A stretch of 34,240 bases of DNA from JANRKN01 sp033763435. Lineage in GTDB: Bacteria; Planctomycetota; Phycisphaerae; Phycisphaerales; UBA1924. Both the position numbers and the translations under genes were made by a program. Shown in pieces: positions 1 to 7,624 of the stretch. The notes below the pieces were generated by a model. It searched no databases. It was not told the origin of the DNA and saw only the letters and a list, made by a program, of their open reading frames with translations. Each line of letters starts with the position of its first letter. Within the stretch, counting starts at the first letter, position 1. Location of the stretch: the NCBI GenBank assembly GCA_033763435.1, contig JANRKN010000093.1, forward strand, positions 1-34,240, in the 5' to 3' direction.

Positions 1-288
1 CGGCGCATGGCGTGGATCGTCGTGCGCGACGAGGACCAGAGCAAGGCGCGCGCCCGCGCGGACGAGCTGCACGGGACACTGCGTGCGTCGGCCGATCCGT
101 CGGTGACGCTGGACCCGGTCGTCGCATGCCCGATCGAGCGCGTCGCGGGGCAATGGAGGTTCGGGCTCGCGCTCTACGCGCCGGGGCCCGGAGTGCTGCG
201 GGCGGCGCTGCTCGCGGCCGCGGCGAAGGGGCTGCTCAAGAGCGATGCGCACACGGCGGTGGACGTTGACCCCGTGAGCATTCTCTGA
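1..288 (+). CDS. priA: Primosomal protein N' (PriA helicase), C-terminal fragment
   Basis: The reading frame is open from the first base of the window, so the 5' part of the gene lies upstream; the Met at position 7 is probably internal. About 95 residues are visible. They match the last part of PriA, the replication-restart DNA helicase: a short alpha/beta domain with a Cys-Pro segment near residue 41, a WRF strand at about 51-53 and the terminal DVDPVSIL motif, comparable to the DVDP ending of E. coli PriA. The zinc-binding and helicase domains are not in the window. The stop codon lies inside an inverted repeat 20 bp before murD. The assignment rests on a short C-terminal region, so it is good but not certain. 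Confidence 0.72.
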   Translation, partial: RRMAWIVVRDEDQSKARARADELHGTLRASADPSVTLDPVVACPIERVAGQWRFGLALYAPGPGVLRAALLAAAAKGLLKSDAHTAVDVDPVSIL

Positions 289-303
289 GCGTTCTACGCT
301 CAG
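285..303. other. Perfect inverted repeat between priA and murD
   Basis: CTGAGCG (285-291) and CGCTCAG (297-303) are separated by the 5-nt loop TTCTA. The left arm contains the priA stop codon. The right arm overlaps a TACGCT hexamer and ends 5 nt before the murD ATG. No U-tract follows, so this is not a standard intrinsic terminator. It could be an operator or an mRNA hairpin near the murD start. Confidence 0.45.
295..300 (+). promoter_or_regulatory. Candidate -10 element of murD
   Basis: TACGCT ends 8 nt before the murD ATG. The same TANNCT pattern recurs just before several other starts in this window (panB, lpxB, the NAD kinase, the 18719 oxidoreductase and the prepilin gene), which supports a real promoter element giving a very short leader. 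No clear -35 was found. Confidence 0.35.
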
Positions 304-308
304 GATCG

Positions 309-1676
309 ATGAACGACTTTGCCATGCCTCCCGCGCCAACCAGCTTTGATGGACTCCGCGTCACCGTGATGGGCCTCGGGCGCTTCGGCGGGGGCGTGGG
401 CGTGACGCGCTGGCTCGTCGAGCGCGGGGCGAACGTGCTCGTGACGGACATGGCGCCCGCGGAGAAGCTCGCGGAGCCTTTGAGCGACATCGATGACCTC
501 GTGCGCCGGGGCGTGGTGCGGACAAGGCTGGGCGAGCACAACGTCAGCGATTTCACGGATACGGACGTGGTCATCGCGAACGTCGCGGTGCCCAAGCCCT
601 GGGAGAACCGGTTTCTGCGGGCGGCCCAGGCGGCGCGAGTGCCCGTGACGACGGAGATCAGGCTCACCATTGACCGCCTGCCCGCGCGTGAGCGGACGAT
701 CGCGATCACGGGCTCGGCGGGGAAGAGCACGACGAGCGCGATGATCCATCACGCGCTGCGGACGCTCGGGCTGCCGACGGCGTTCGGCGGGAACATCGGG
801 GGCTCGCTGCTGCCTGAGATCGAGCGCGGAGCGATCGCGCGCGAGACGCGGGTGGTGCTGGAGCTTTCGAGCGCGATGCTGCACTGGCTGGGCGACTGGA
901 GCCCGCGCGTGGCGGTGTTTACGAACTTCTCGCCCAATCACTTGGACTGGCACGGGACACTCGAGCACTATCGCGCGAGCAAGGTGCGGATTCTGCGGGC
1001 GCAAAGGCCCGGCGACGCGGCGATCCTGGGCCCGACGCTGAGTCTGACGCCCGAGGATGAGCCGCTGCCCACGGGCGTGACTCGGACGAAACTGCCGAGT
1101 GGCGCGGGGGTGCATGGGCTGTGGCTGCCGGGCGAGCACAACGCGCTGAATGCCGCGGTCGCGTGCGAGGCGGTGCTGGCGCTGGAGCCGGCTGTGGCCC
1201 GCGCGGAGGTCGAGGGGGCAGTCCGCACGTTCCGGGGCTTGCCGCATCGTTTGGAGCTTGTGCTCGAGCACGCGGGGAGGCGGTACTTCAACGACAGCAA
1301 GTCGACGACGCCGGAGAGCACGCTTCTCGCGGTGCGGTCGTTCGAGGATGCGTCGAAGGTACACCTGATCGTCGGCGGATACGACAAGGGCTCGGACCTG
1401 GGGCCGGTCGCGATGCTTGCGCCGTCGCTGGGCGGGCTGTACACGATTGGGAAGACGGGGCCGACGATCGCCGCGCGGGCGCGCGAGGCCGGCGGGTTTG
1501 TGCACGAGGCGGGCGAGGTGGCGTCGGCGGTGCGTGCGGCGTCGGCGCGGATGCGCGCGGGCGACCTGCTGCTGCTGAGCCCGGCGTGCGCGTCGTGGGA
1601 CCAGTTCCCGAACTACGAGGCGCGCGGCGAGCTGTTCGCGAGGGAATGCCGGGCGATTGCGGAGAACAGAAGATGA
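309..1676 (+). CDS. murD: UDP-N-acetylmuramoyl-L-alanine:D-glutamate ligase (MurD)
   Basis: A cytoplasmic Mur ligase that adds D-glutamate to UDP-MurNAc-L-Ala using ATP during peptidoglycan precursor synthesis. At 455 aa it has the family length. An N-terminal Rossmann-like domain starts with VTVMGLGRFGGGV at about 18-30. The ATP-binding P-loop is GSAGKST at 135-141. The central domain has NFSPNHLDWH, and the C-terminal domain has the FNDSKSTTPEST segment typical of MurD. The ATG at 309 is preceded by AGGA (302-305). The stop overlaps the next gene's start (ATGA), implying translational coupling with the lipoprotein gene. The P-loop reads GSAGKST rather than the common GTNGKST, but the GKST core is intact. 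The presence of murD implies peptidoglycan synthesis in this organism. Confidence 0.93.
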   Translation: MNDFAMPPAPTSFDGLRVTVMGLGRFGGGVGVTRWLVERGANVLVTDMAPAEKLAEPLSDIDDLVRRGVVRTRLGEHNVSDFTDTDVVIANVAVPKPWENRFLRAAQAARVPVTTEIRLTIDRLPARERTIAITGSAGKSTTSAMIHHALRTLGLPTAFGGNIGGSLLPEIERGAIARETRVVLELSSAMLHWLGDWSPRVAVFTNFSPNHLDWHGTLEHYRASKVRILRAQRPGDAAILGPTLSLTPEDEPLPTGVTRTKLPSGAGVHGLWLPGEHNALNAAVACEAVLALEPAVARAEVEGAVRTFRGLPHRLELVLEHAGRRYFNDSKSTTPESTLLAVRSFEDASKVHLIVGGYDKGSDLGPVAMLAPSLGGLYTIGKTGPTIAARAREAGGFVHEAGEVASAVRAASARMRAGDLLLLSPACASWDQFPNYEARGELFARECRAIAENRR

Positions 1677-2452
1677 ACCGATCGCTCGTGATCGCGACGG
1701 CGCTCGTATCGCTCGCGGGGTGTGCGGCGCGCCCGCGCTCGGAGGCGCCGAGCGCACCCACGCCGACCTTGCAAGCAACGCCCGACAGCCGCGCAACTGA
1801 TCGGCCGGCCGAGTTGCGCTGGGTGGAGCTGTCTCCCGGGCTGCGGGTTCAGCGCGAGTCGCGGACGCTCGAGCTCGACGGCTTCGTGCCGATCGATGCG
1901 ACGAACCCGGATACGCCACGGATTTTCCTGGAGGTCGTCGTCTGCACGCCCAACACGCGCGAGCACGAGGCGCTGGTGATGACGCGCGTCAAGCCCTCGG
2001 CGGTACACGCGGCGCTGCTCGCCCTCGGGCTCGAGCCCGGCGCGCCCGGCGCGATCCGTGTGGAACGCGGCGAGATCCGCGCGGTGGACCCGACAGGGCC
2101 CGAGCTGGACGTGACGATCATCACGCCCGATGGGGTTGAGCACGACGCGCGCGAGTGGGTTGTCCACTTCAAGTCAGGTGAGTCGCTCGCGAAGCTGAAG
2201 CCGAAGCATCGGTTCGTGTTCGCGGGCTCGCGCTTTGTCGCGCCCAAGTCGGTCACGCCGGGGCCCGAACGCTATGACGCGGACGACGAGGGGCTGCTCG
2301 TGGGCCTGCACACTTTCGGGGGCGAGACGGTCGCGTTTGCGCGTGCGATGAGCCCGGAGACTCGGCTGGAGCCGGCGGAGTGGATCGCCGATCGCTCGCG
2401 CGTGCCCGCGTACGGAACGCCGATCCGAGTGCGGATCCGGGCGGTGCAGTAG
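1673..2452 (+). CDS. YdjY-domain lipoprotein
   Basis: 259 aa. The N-terminus is a lipoprotein signal: a short hydrophobic stretch and the lipobox LAGC with Cys17 as the acylated residue. A low-complexity Pro/Ala/Thr linker follows to about residue 40. The rest matches the YdjY-type domain often found in planctomycetes, including the EHEALVMTRVKPSAVHAALL segment and the following LGLEPG. The function is unknown. The protein is inferred to be anchored in a membrane facing the periplasm. The start ATG overlaps the murD stop (ATGA). It converges on the HtrA-like gene with 29 bp between, and no convincing terminator was seen there. Confidence 0.8.
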   Translation: MNRSLVIATALVSLAGCAARPRSEAPSAPTPTLQATPDSRATDRPAELRWVELSPGLRVQRESRTLELDGFVPIDATNPDTPRIFLEVVVCTPNTREHEALVMTRVKPSAVHAALLALGLEPGAPGAIRVERGEIRAVDPTGPELDVTIITPDGVEHDAREWVVHFKSGESLAKLKPKHRFVFAGSRFVAPKSVTPGPERYDADDEGLLVGLHTFGGETVAFARAMSPETRLEPAEWIADRSRVPAYGTPIRVRIRAVQ

Positions 2453-2481
2453 TCGGGAGGCTGTCGCGCGCTGAGCCCGGT

Positions 2482-3933
2482 TTACTGCGGGGGCGAGCCC
2501 CGACGGCGGCCCAGCGAGAACTCGATCTCGCGGCGGACGGTTTCGCCGGTCTCGGTGCGTTCCTCGATCTCGATCGTCACGGGCCGGCCCCGCATGACGT
2601 TGAGGTCGATCAGCGCGCCGACGAAGGTGCCGCGGTTCGTGATCTCGAGTTCGCCCAGCTTGCGGATGATCTGTCCCTCGCGCAGGCCCGCCTCAGCGGC
2701 GCGCGAGTCGGGGCGCACGCCCGTGATCGTGAGCCCGTCGTCGAGCTCGGCGAGCTGGATGCCCAGCGCGGCTTCGTAGGGCAACCCCGGATCAGCGGGG
2801 AGACGCGGGATCGTTCGGCCGCCAGCGACGTCGGCGGGCATCTCGCCCAGTGTCACGGCAACCTCGACAAATGACTTGGTTTCCGGGCGCCACACGCGGA
2901 GCTTGACGGCCTCACCCGGGCGGGTCGAGGAGATGACCGAGCGCATGACGTCGCCGTCGCCGAAAGCTTCACCGTTGATCGAAGCGATGATGTCGCCCAC
3001 GCGCAGGCCGGCCTCGCGCGCGGGACTGGCGTTGGCGAAACGATCGACGCGGACGCCCGTGCCGAGGAAGCCCGAGTCGGCGACAATCTGCTGGACCTGG
3101 GTCGTAAACGAGATGCCGAGGAAGCCGCGGCGGACCTCACCGCTGGCGATGAGCTGGTCGGCGACGAACTCGACGACGTTGAGCGGGATGGCGAAGGAAA
3201 TGCCGGCGGACTGGCCCTCACTGGTGGCGAGCGACTCGCGGGCGGTCGCGATCGCGACGTTCATGCCGATGACACGCCCGCGGACGTCGACGAGGGGGCC
3301 GCCCGAGTTGCCGGGGTTCACGGCGGCGTCGGTCTGGATGAAGTTTGTGAAGCCGCCGAAGTCTGACGCCGCGCGCGCGGTGCGCCCGAGGCCCGAGACG
3401 ATGCCCTCGGACATCGAGAACTTGAAGCCGAAGGGCGAGCCGAAGGCAAAGACGCGGTCGCCCTGGCGCGCGCGAAGACCAGTGGCGCGCTTGGCGGGGA
3501 ACACGTCGGGCCCGGGCTCGACCTTGAGCACCGCAATGTCGGTGGGCGAGTCGACGCCGACGAGCGTCGCCTGACCGCGACGGCCGTTGTAGAACTGGAC
3601 GATGACTGTCTCGGCGTCGCGGGCGACGTGGGCGTTGGTGATGATGTGCCCGTCGGCGCTGTAGACCCAGCCCGAGCCGGTCGCGCCTCCTTCGCTGGAG
3701 CCACGGACATCAAGGTGAACAACCGAGGGCTCGACAGCGGTCGCGACGTCGCGCACGGCCTGGTTGAGGCGTTCGAGGAGGTCGTCGCGGTCGAGGGTTT
3801 CGCGCGCGAGGGTGAGGCGGGCCTCGGTGGCGGAAGCTTCGACGCGTCGGACCGTCGCGGGCACGACAAAGAGCGCCGCGAGCGCGGACATGAGCACGAC
3901 GAACGCGGGACCGAAGTACAGAATCCGTCGCAA
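2482..3933 (-). CDS. HtrA/DegP-like serine protease with two PDZ domains
   Basis: 483 aa. A hydrophobic N-terminal segment (about 7-27) acts as an uncleaved anchor or signal. The trypsin-like domain carries a full catalytic triad: His102 (TNAHV), Asp132 (TDIAVL) and Ser210 (GNSGGPL). PDZ1 covers roughly 268-360 and PDZ2 roughly 385-478. This is the layout of periplasmic DegP/DegQ/DegS proteases that degrade or sense misfolded envelope proteins. The start is TTG (3933), supported by GGGAG 7 nt upstream; the ATG at 3947 is out of frame. It lies 57 bp downstream of panB on the same strand and is probably co-transcribed. The two PDZ domains favour DegP/DegQ over DegS. The symbol is left open because paralogues are common. 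Confidence 0.9.
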   Translation of the reverse strand: MRRILYFGPAFVVLMSALAALFVVPATVRRVEASATEARLTLARETLDRDDLLERLNQAVRDVATAVEPSVVHLDVRGSSEGGATGSGWVYSADGHIITNAHVARDAETVIVQFYNGRRGQATLVGVDSPTDIAVLKVEPGPDVFPAKRATGLRARQGDRVFAFGSPFGFKFSMSEGIVSGLGRTARAASDFGGFTNFIQTDAAVNPGNSGGPLVDVRGRVIGMNVAIATARESLATSEGQSAGISFAIPLNVVEFVADQLIASGEVRRGFLGISFTTQVQQIVADSGFLGTGVRVDRFANASPAREAGLRVGDIIASINGEAFGDGDVMRSVISSTRPGEAVKLRVWRPETKSFVEVAVTLGEMPADVAGGRTIPRLPADPGLPYEAALGIQLAELDDGLTITGVRPDSRAAEAGLREGQIIRKLGELEITNRGTFVGALIDLNVMRGRPVTIEIEERTETGETVRREIEFSLGRRRGSPPQ

Positions 3934-3990
3934 AGGCGGGCTCCCATGATCGGCCTGGGTCAGGACCGGGACAGACCGACCGATCTTCCC

Positions 3991-4950
3991 TTATCGGCCC
4001 TTCTTCTTCACGGGTTTCGCTCTTCCGCCCGCGGCGGATCCACGGGCGCCGAACTTGTCGGCCTCGCCCTCTTTCATGCGGTAACGGTCGCCCCCGATCG
4101 CCCGGGCCCCGACGCGGCGGACCCATTCCCCCGCGGCCTGCTGGATTGCGGGGCCGAGGCTTGCGACGGGCTCGGCGAACATGGGCGGGCGGTCGGTCAT
4201 GCCCAGAAGGTCCTGCAGGACCAGGATCTGCCCGTGGCAGCGCGTGCCCGCGCCGATGCCGATCAGGGGCACGCTGGTGCGGGCGAGGATGCCCTCGGTC
4301 ACCTCGTCGGGCACGGCCTCGACGAGGAGCATCACCGCGCCCGCACGCTCGAGGGCGACGGCGTCGTCGATGATCGCGCGGGCTTCCTCGGCCGTACGGC
4401 CCGCGGAGCCATAGCCCCCCGACAAGCTCGCGCGCTGAGGCCGGCTGCCCACGTGAGCGCAGACGGGAACACCCGCGCGGCTCATCGCGGCGACCAGAGG
4501 GGCGAAGCTCGCGTCGGCCTCGAGTTTGACCACGTCCGCGAGGCCCTCGGTCATGAAGCGCCCCGCGTTGCGCAGGGCCTCGGCTTCGGTGAGGTGGTAC
4601 GACAGGAAGGGCATGTCGGCCATGACCAGCGTGCGGGGTGCGCCTCGCTTGACGCCCGCGGTGAGGGCGATCAGCACGTCCAGCGGCATGTCGAGCGTGC
4701 GGTGGAAGCCGAGCACCATCTCGGCGGCGGTGTCGCCCACGAGCAGCACGGGAACGCCCGCGCGTTCGAGCCAGCGCGCGGTCGTCGCGTCGTAGCAGGT
4801 CAGACAGGCGAAGGGCTCGCCCGCACGGGTCATCCGGCGGATGGTGCGGAGCGTCACAGGCTCGAGGCGAGGCTCGGGCTGAGGCTGGTCGGGCGAGCCG
4901 GCGAGAGAATTCACGGATTGTCCGACGCGGGGGCCCTTGGGCGTGCTCAT
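3991..4950 (-). CDS. panB: 3-methyl-2-oxobutanoate hydroxymethyltransferase (PanB)
   Basis: Catalyses the first committed step of pantothenate and CoA synthesis, adding a hydroxymethyl group from 5,10-methylene-THF to alpha-ketoisovalerate. 319 aa, longer than the usual 260-280 because of a roughly 30-residue N-terminal extension and a basic C-terminal tail (KPVKKKGR). The TIM-barrel active-site residues are in place: Asp73 (VGDTAAEM) and Asp112 (ADMPFLSY) for magnesium, Lys142 (VKLEAD) and Glu211 (VEAVPDE). The late motif reads CHGQILV where CDGQILV is usual. Start ATG 4950 has AGAGG close by. It is divergent from the methyltransferase gene. No panC or panD is nearby. Confidence 0.94.
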   Translation of the reverse strand: MSTPKGPRVGQSVNSLAGSPDQPQPEPRLEPVTLRTIRRMTRAGEPFACLTCYDATTARWLERAGVPVLLVGDTAAEMVLGFHRTLDMPLDVLIALTAGVKRGAPRTLVMADMPFLSYHLTEAEALRNAGRFMTEGLADVVKLEADASFAPLVAAMSRAGVPVCAHVGSRPQRASLSGGYGSAGRTAEEARAIIDDAVALERAGAVMLLVEAVPDEVTEGILARTSVPLIGIGAGTRCHGQILVLQDLLGMTDRPPMFAEPVASLGPAIQQAAGEWVRRVGARAIGGDRYRMKEGEADKFGARGSAAGGRAKPVKKKGR

Positions 4951-4957
4951 CGCCTCT

Positions 4958-4963
4958 ACCGTA
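4958..4963 (-). promoter_or_regulatory. Candidate -10 element of panB
   Basis: On the reverse strand TACGGT ends 7 nt before the panB ATG, the same spacing as the TANNCT hexamers before lpxB and the prepilin gene. The last two bases differ from the TANNCT pattern, so support is weaker. The divergent methyltransferase gene could use the overlapping TACCGT at 4957-4962. Confidence 0.28.
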
Positions 4964-4989
4964 GCCCGGCGGACGAAAGGCCCTCACGC

Positions 4990-5757
4990 ATGGCGCTTCC
5001 GGCACACAACGCCCACGAACGCACGCCTCCCCCGACCGGGCGGGTGCTCGTCGGCGAGCTGATGGACGCGCCGGACGTCGATCCGGCCCAGCTCGCGCGG
5101 GCGCTGGCGTACATCCGATCGGTCAATCGCTGGCTGGGCGGCACGCGCGGGCTGATCGCGCACTTGGCTCGCTGGACTCGCAACTGGAACCGCGCGGCGC
5201 CGATCCGCCTGCTCGATGTCGCGACGGGTTCGGCGGACATTCCCGTCGCGGCGGTGCACTGGGCGCGGGCGCGCGGGCTGAGGCTTGAAGTTACCGCGAT
5301 CGACAACCACGACTCGACCCTCGCGCAGGCGCGCGCGTATGTGGAAGAGAAGCTCGGTGAGGGCGCGGGCTCGATCTCGCTCAGCAAGCTCGACGCCCGC
5401 GAGATGCTGGGTCAGTTCGGGCCGGGCGCGTTTGACTTTGTCCATGCGGGGCTCTTCCTGCACCACCTGAGCGATGCCGACGCGCTCGGGACGCTGATGG
5501 CCATGAACGCGCTGGCGTCGCGGGGCGTGGTGTGGAACGACCTCGTGCGCTCGGCGTGGGCGCCTCTGGCGCTGGAAGCGATCCTGATCGGGCAGCCTCA
5601 CATCGTCCGGCACGATGCGCACGCGAGTGTCAAGGCCGGGTTCACCAGGCGTGAGGCGCTCGCCTTCGCTGAGGCGGCCGGGCTGAAAAATGTCCGCTAC
5701 AGCACGATCATCCTCCACCGCTTCACGCTGACCGCGGAGAAAGGCGGCGGCGCGTGA
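4990..5757 (+). CDS. Class I SAM-dependent methyltransferase
   Basis: 255 aa. SAM-binding motif I is LLDVATGSAD at 74-83, with AIDNHD as the acidic strand that follows and a FDFVHAGLFLHHL segment equivalent to motif IV. The N-terminus (ELMDAPDVDPAQL, about 23-35, and NRWLGG, 46-51) resembles the methyltransferases encoded next to type III polyketide synthases and FAD oxidoreductases in alkyl-quinone or resorcinol-type clusters. This resemblance is from memory of the family, not a search. The stop overlaps the GTG start of the FAD oxidoreductase (GTGA), so the two are probably coupled and act on the same substrate. No ketosynthase gene is in the window. The substrate is unknown. Confidence 0.8.
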   Translation: MALPAHNAHERTPPPTGRVLVGELMDAPDVDPAQLARALAYIRSVNRWLGGTRGLIAHLARWTRNWNRAAPIRLLDVATGSADIPVAAVHWARARGLRLEVTAIDNHDSTLAQARAYVEEKLGEGAGSISLSKLDAREMLGQFGPGAFDFVHAGLFLHHLSDADALGTLMAMNALASRGVVWNDLVRSAWAPLALEAILIGQPHIVRHDAHASVKAGFTRREALAFAEAAGLKNVRYSTIILHRFTLTAEKGGGA

Positions 5758-6887
5758 CCACTACCGCTGCGATGCCTTCTGTCGCGATTCCTTCCGTTGC
5801 GATCCCTTCTGTCGCGATTTTGGGCGCGGGTGTCGCGGGCGCGTCGCTCGCGCTGAGGCTCGCTCGCGCGGGCCGGCGCGTGACACTGATCGAGGGGCGC
5901 GCGTTCCCCCGCGTGAAGGTGTGCGGTGAATATCTCTCCCCCGCTTCCGTGCGTGAGCTGCACGAGCTGCTTCCGGAGGACGCGCTGCGGGCCCTGGGCG
6001 CGAAGCGGGCGGACATGTTCGCGCTTGAGCTCGACGAGCGCGCGATCGAATGGCCCACGCCGACGGGCGCGTGGAGCCTGAGCCGCGCGACGCTCGACAC
6101 GGAGCTGGTGATGCTCGCGCGCGCCGCGGGCGCGGAGGTGCTGCAGCCCGAGAGCGCGCAGACGGTCGAACTGGGCGACGAGTGCGTGCGCATCAAACTC
6201 GCGAGCGGTCGCGAGGTGCTCGCGTCGGTCGTCGTCCATGCCGACGGGAGCGGCAGGCTTGATCCGGCGGGGCCCACGCCGACGGTCGAGGGCCTCGTGG
6301 GACTCAAGTGTCACTACCGGCCTGCGCAGCCCGTGCGTGGCGTACGGATCCGTGTCGCGCAGGGCGCGTACTTGGGCACGATCGCCATCGAGCACGGGGG
6401 CGCGACGCTCGCGCTGTGCACCCGCTCAGAATTGGTCCGCGAGTTCGCGGGCGATCACGATGCGCTCGTTCGCTCACGCTGGCCGGCGTGGGATCCGACC
6501 CGGCGAACGTCGGACTGGAAAGCCTGCGGCGTGCCTCGGGCGTGGCCCATCACGCCCGCGCATCCGCGGTCGGTCCGCATCGGCAACGCACGGGCGGCTG
6601 TCGATCCGGTCGGCGGTGAGGGCATGGGCCTGGCCCTCTGGTCAGCAGCGCGTGCGGCCAAGGCGCTGGGTGCGATCGACTGGACCACGACGGACGCGCT
6701 TCATCGGGCCCAGCGGACGTTGCACGCGGAGTATCGCGCGCGGCTGCGAACGCGGCTGCCTGCGTGCAGGTGGGCCGCAGAGTTAGCGATGAGCCCGCGA
6801 CTGGTCCGCGCGGCGTGGCCCGTGCTTCGAGCGACACGCCCGGTCACGTTCGGGGCGTGGTACCGGCTGATGGGCAAGCCCGCGTAA
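5754..6887 (+). CDS. FAD-dependent oxidoreductase, geranylgeranyl-reductase-like
   Basis: 377 aa flavoprotein. The dinucleotide-binding motif GAGVAG (29-34) is followed by the acidic strand end TLIEG and by KVCGEYLSP at 60-68, a signature of the geranylgeranyl reductase-like branch of the PHBH family. The second FAD motif is AAVDPVGGEGMGLAL near 280-295, with GN in place of the usual GD just before it. Start GTG 5754 overlaps the methyltransferase stop. The first 27 residues contain a repeated SVAIP unit that copies the first Rossmann strand. An internal ATG at 5772 is an alternative start. The gene converges on the peroxiredoxin gene with a single base between the stops. Confidence 0.82.
   Translation: MTTTAAMPSVAIPSVAIPSVAILGAGVAGASLALRLARAGRRVTLIEGRAFPRVKVCGEYLSPASVRELHELLPEDALRALGAKRADMFALELDERAIEWPTPTGAWSLSRATLDTELVMLARAAGAEVLQPESAQTVELGDECVRIKLASGREVLASVVVHADGSGRLDPAGPTPTVEGLVGLKCHYRPAQPVRGVRIRVAQGAYLGTIAIEHGGATLALCTRSELVREFAGDHDALVRSRWPAWDPTRRTSDWKACGVPRAWPITPAHPRSVRIGNARAAVDPVGGEGMGLALWSAARAAKALGAIDWTTTDALHRAQRTLHAEYRARLRTRLPACRWAAELAMSPRLVRAAWPVLRATRPVTFGAWYRLMGKPA
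5769..5813 (+). repeat. Three tandem 15-bp units at the start of the FAD oxidoreductase gene
   Basis: GCGATGCCTTCTGTC, GCGATTCCTTCCGTT and GCGATCCCTTCTGTC follow each other, and a fourth partial copy (GCGATT) leads into the GAGVAG codons. Each unit encodes a variant of (M/I)PSVA, so the repeat stays in frame and extends the beta-strand that precedes the FAD motif. Third-position differences show that the copies are not brand new. Confidence 0.85.
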
Positions 6888-6888
6888 G

Positions 6889-7527
6889 TCAGCGCCGGGG
6901 CTTTGAGGACTTCTTGACCGTCTTCTGAGCTGGCTTCCTGGAGGCCTTCTTCGCGGGCGCTTTCTTCGTGGTCGGCTTCGTCGCTGCCGACTTCTTGACC
7001 GCGGGCTTGGCCGTCGCCGCCTTGGGCGCGGGGCCAGCCCCGGTGAGTTCCGAGAGCGCGGCGAGGACTTCGTCGGCATGGCCATCGACCTTGACCTTGT
7101 CCCAGCGGCGCGCGACGCGGCCCTGGGCATCGATGAGGTAGGTGGTGCGGACGACGCCCATGTACTTCTTGCCATACATGCTCTTCTCGGCCCAGACGCC
7201 GAAGGCATCGCAGACCGCGGGCGTGCCGGACGCGCCCGGCGTGTCGGCCAGGAGCGTGAAGTTCAGGCTGTATTTCGCGGCGAACTTGGCATGGCTCTTG
7301 GCGCTGTCGGGCGAGATGCCCAGCACGGCCGCGCGATGGAGCTTCTCAAACTTCGGCAGCGCGTCACGGAACGCGCACGCCTCGGCGGTGCAGGCGGACG
7401 TGTCGTCCTTAGGATAGAAGTAGACGACGACGGGCCGGCCGCGGTACGACGCGAGGGTGTGCGGGGCGCCCTTGGCGTCGGGCAGCGAGAAATCGGGGGC
7501 GGGCGAGCCGGAGTCGATCAGAGCCAT
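6889..7527 (-). CDS. bcp: Thioredoxin-dependent peroxiredoxin (Bcp/PrxQ) with histone-H1-like tail
   Basis: 212 aa. Residues 1-163 form a Bcp/PrxQ peroxiredoxin that reduces hydroperoxides with thioredoxin as donor. The active site is YPKDDTSACTAEAC, with peroxidatic Cys46 and a resolving Cys51 five residues on, as in E. coli Bcp. Residues 164-212 are an extra tail made almost only of Lys, Ala, Pro, Thr and Arg, resembling bacterial histone-H1-like KAAK proteins. Bcp proteins are usually about 150-160 aa, so this tail is an addition; it could bind DNA or RNA. Start ATG 7527 has AGGA about 8 nt upstream. The two parts are in one frame with no break. Confidence 0.92.
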   Translation of the reverse strand: MALIDSGSPAPDFSLPDAKGAPHTLASYRGRPVVVYFYPKDDTSACTAEACAFRDALPKFEKLHRAAVLGISPDSAKSHAKFAAKYSLNFTLLADTPGASGTPAVCDAFGVWAEKSMYGKKYMGVVRTTYLIDAQGRVARRWDKVKVDGHADEVLAALSELTGAGPAPKAATAKPAVKKSAATKPTTKKAPAKKASRKPAQKTVKKSSKPRR

Positions 7528-7558
7528 CGTCGGGTTCCTGAGAAGCGTGCGGGATCAC

Positions 7559-7574
7559 GTGCCCCATATGGCAC
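7559..7574. other. Inverted repeat upstream of the peroxiredoxin gene
   Basis: GTGCC and GGCAC flank CCATAT, centred about 40 nt upstream of the bcp start. The position suits an operator, but no regulator is linked and a single copy is weak evidence. Confidence 0.25.
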
Positions 7575-7624
7575 ACGGCACGCTTCGCACAAGACGGCTT
7601 CATCGATGCAGGGCCGACGCGGAA

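Noticed and set aside
300..1919. 539-codon reverse-strand frame opposite murD
   Set aside because: Arg-rich composition without motifs, while murD on the forward strand has clear ligase motifs.
3945..3947. ATG at 3947 as the start of the HtrA-like protease
   Set aside because: It is in another reading frame. The protease frame starts at TTG 3933 with GGGAG at a good distance.
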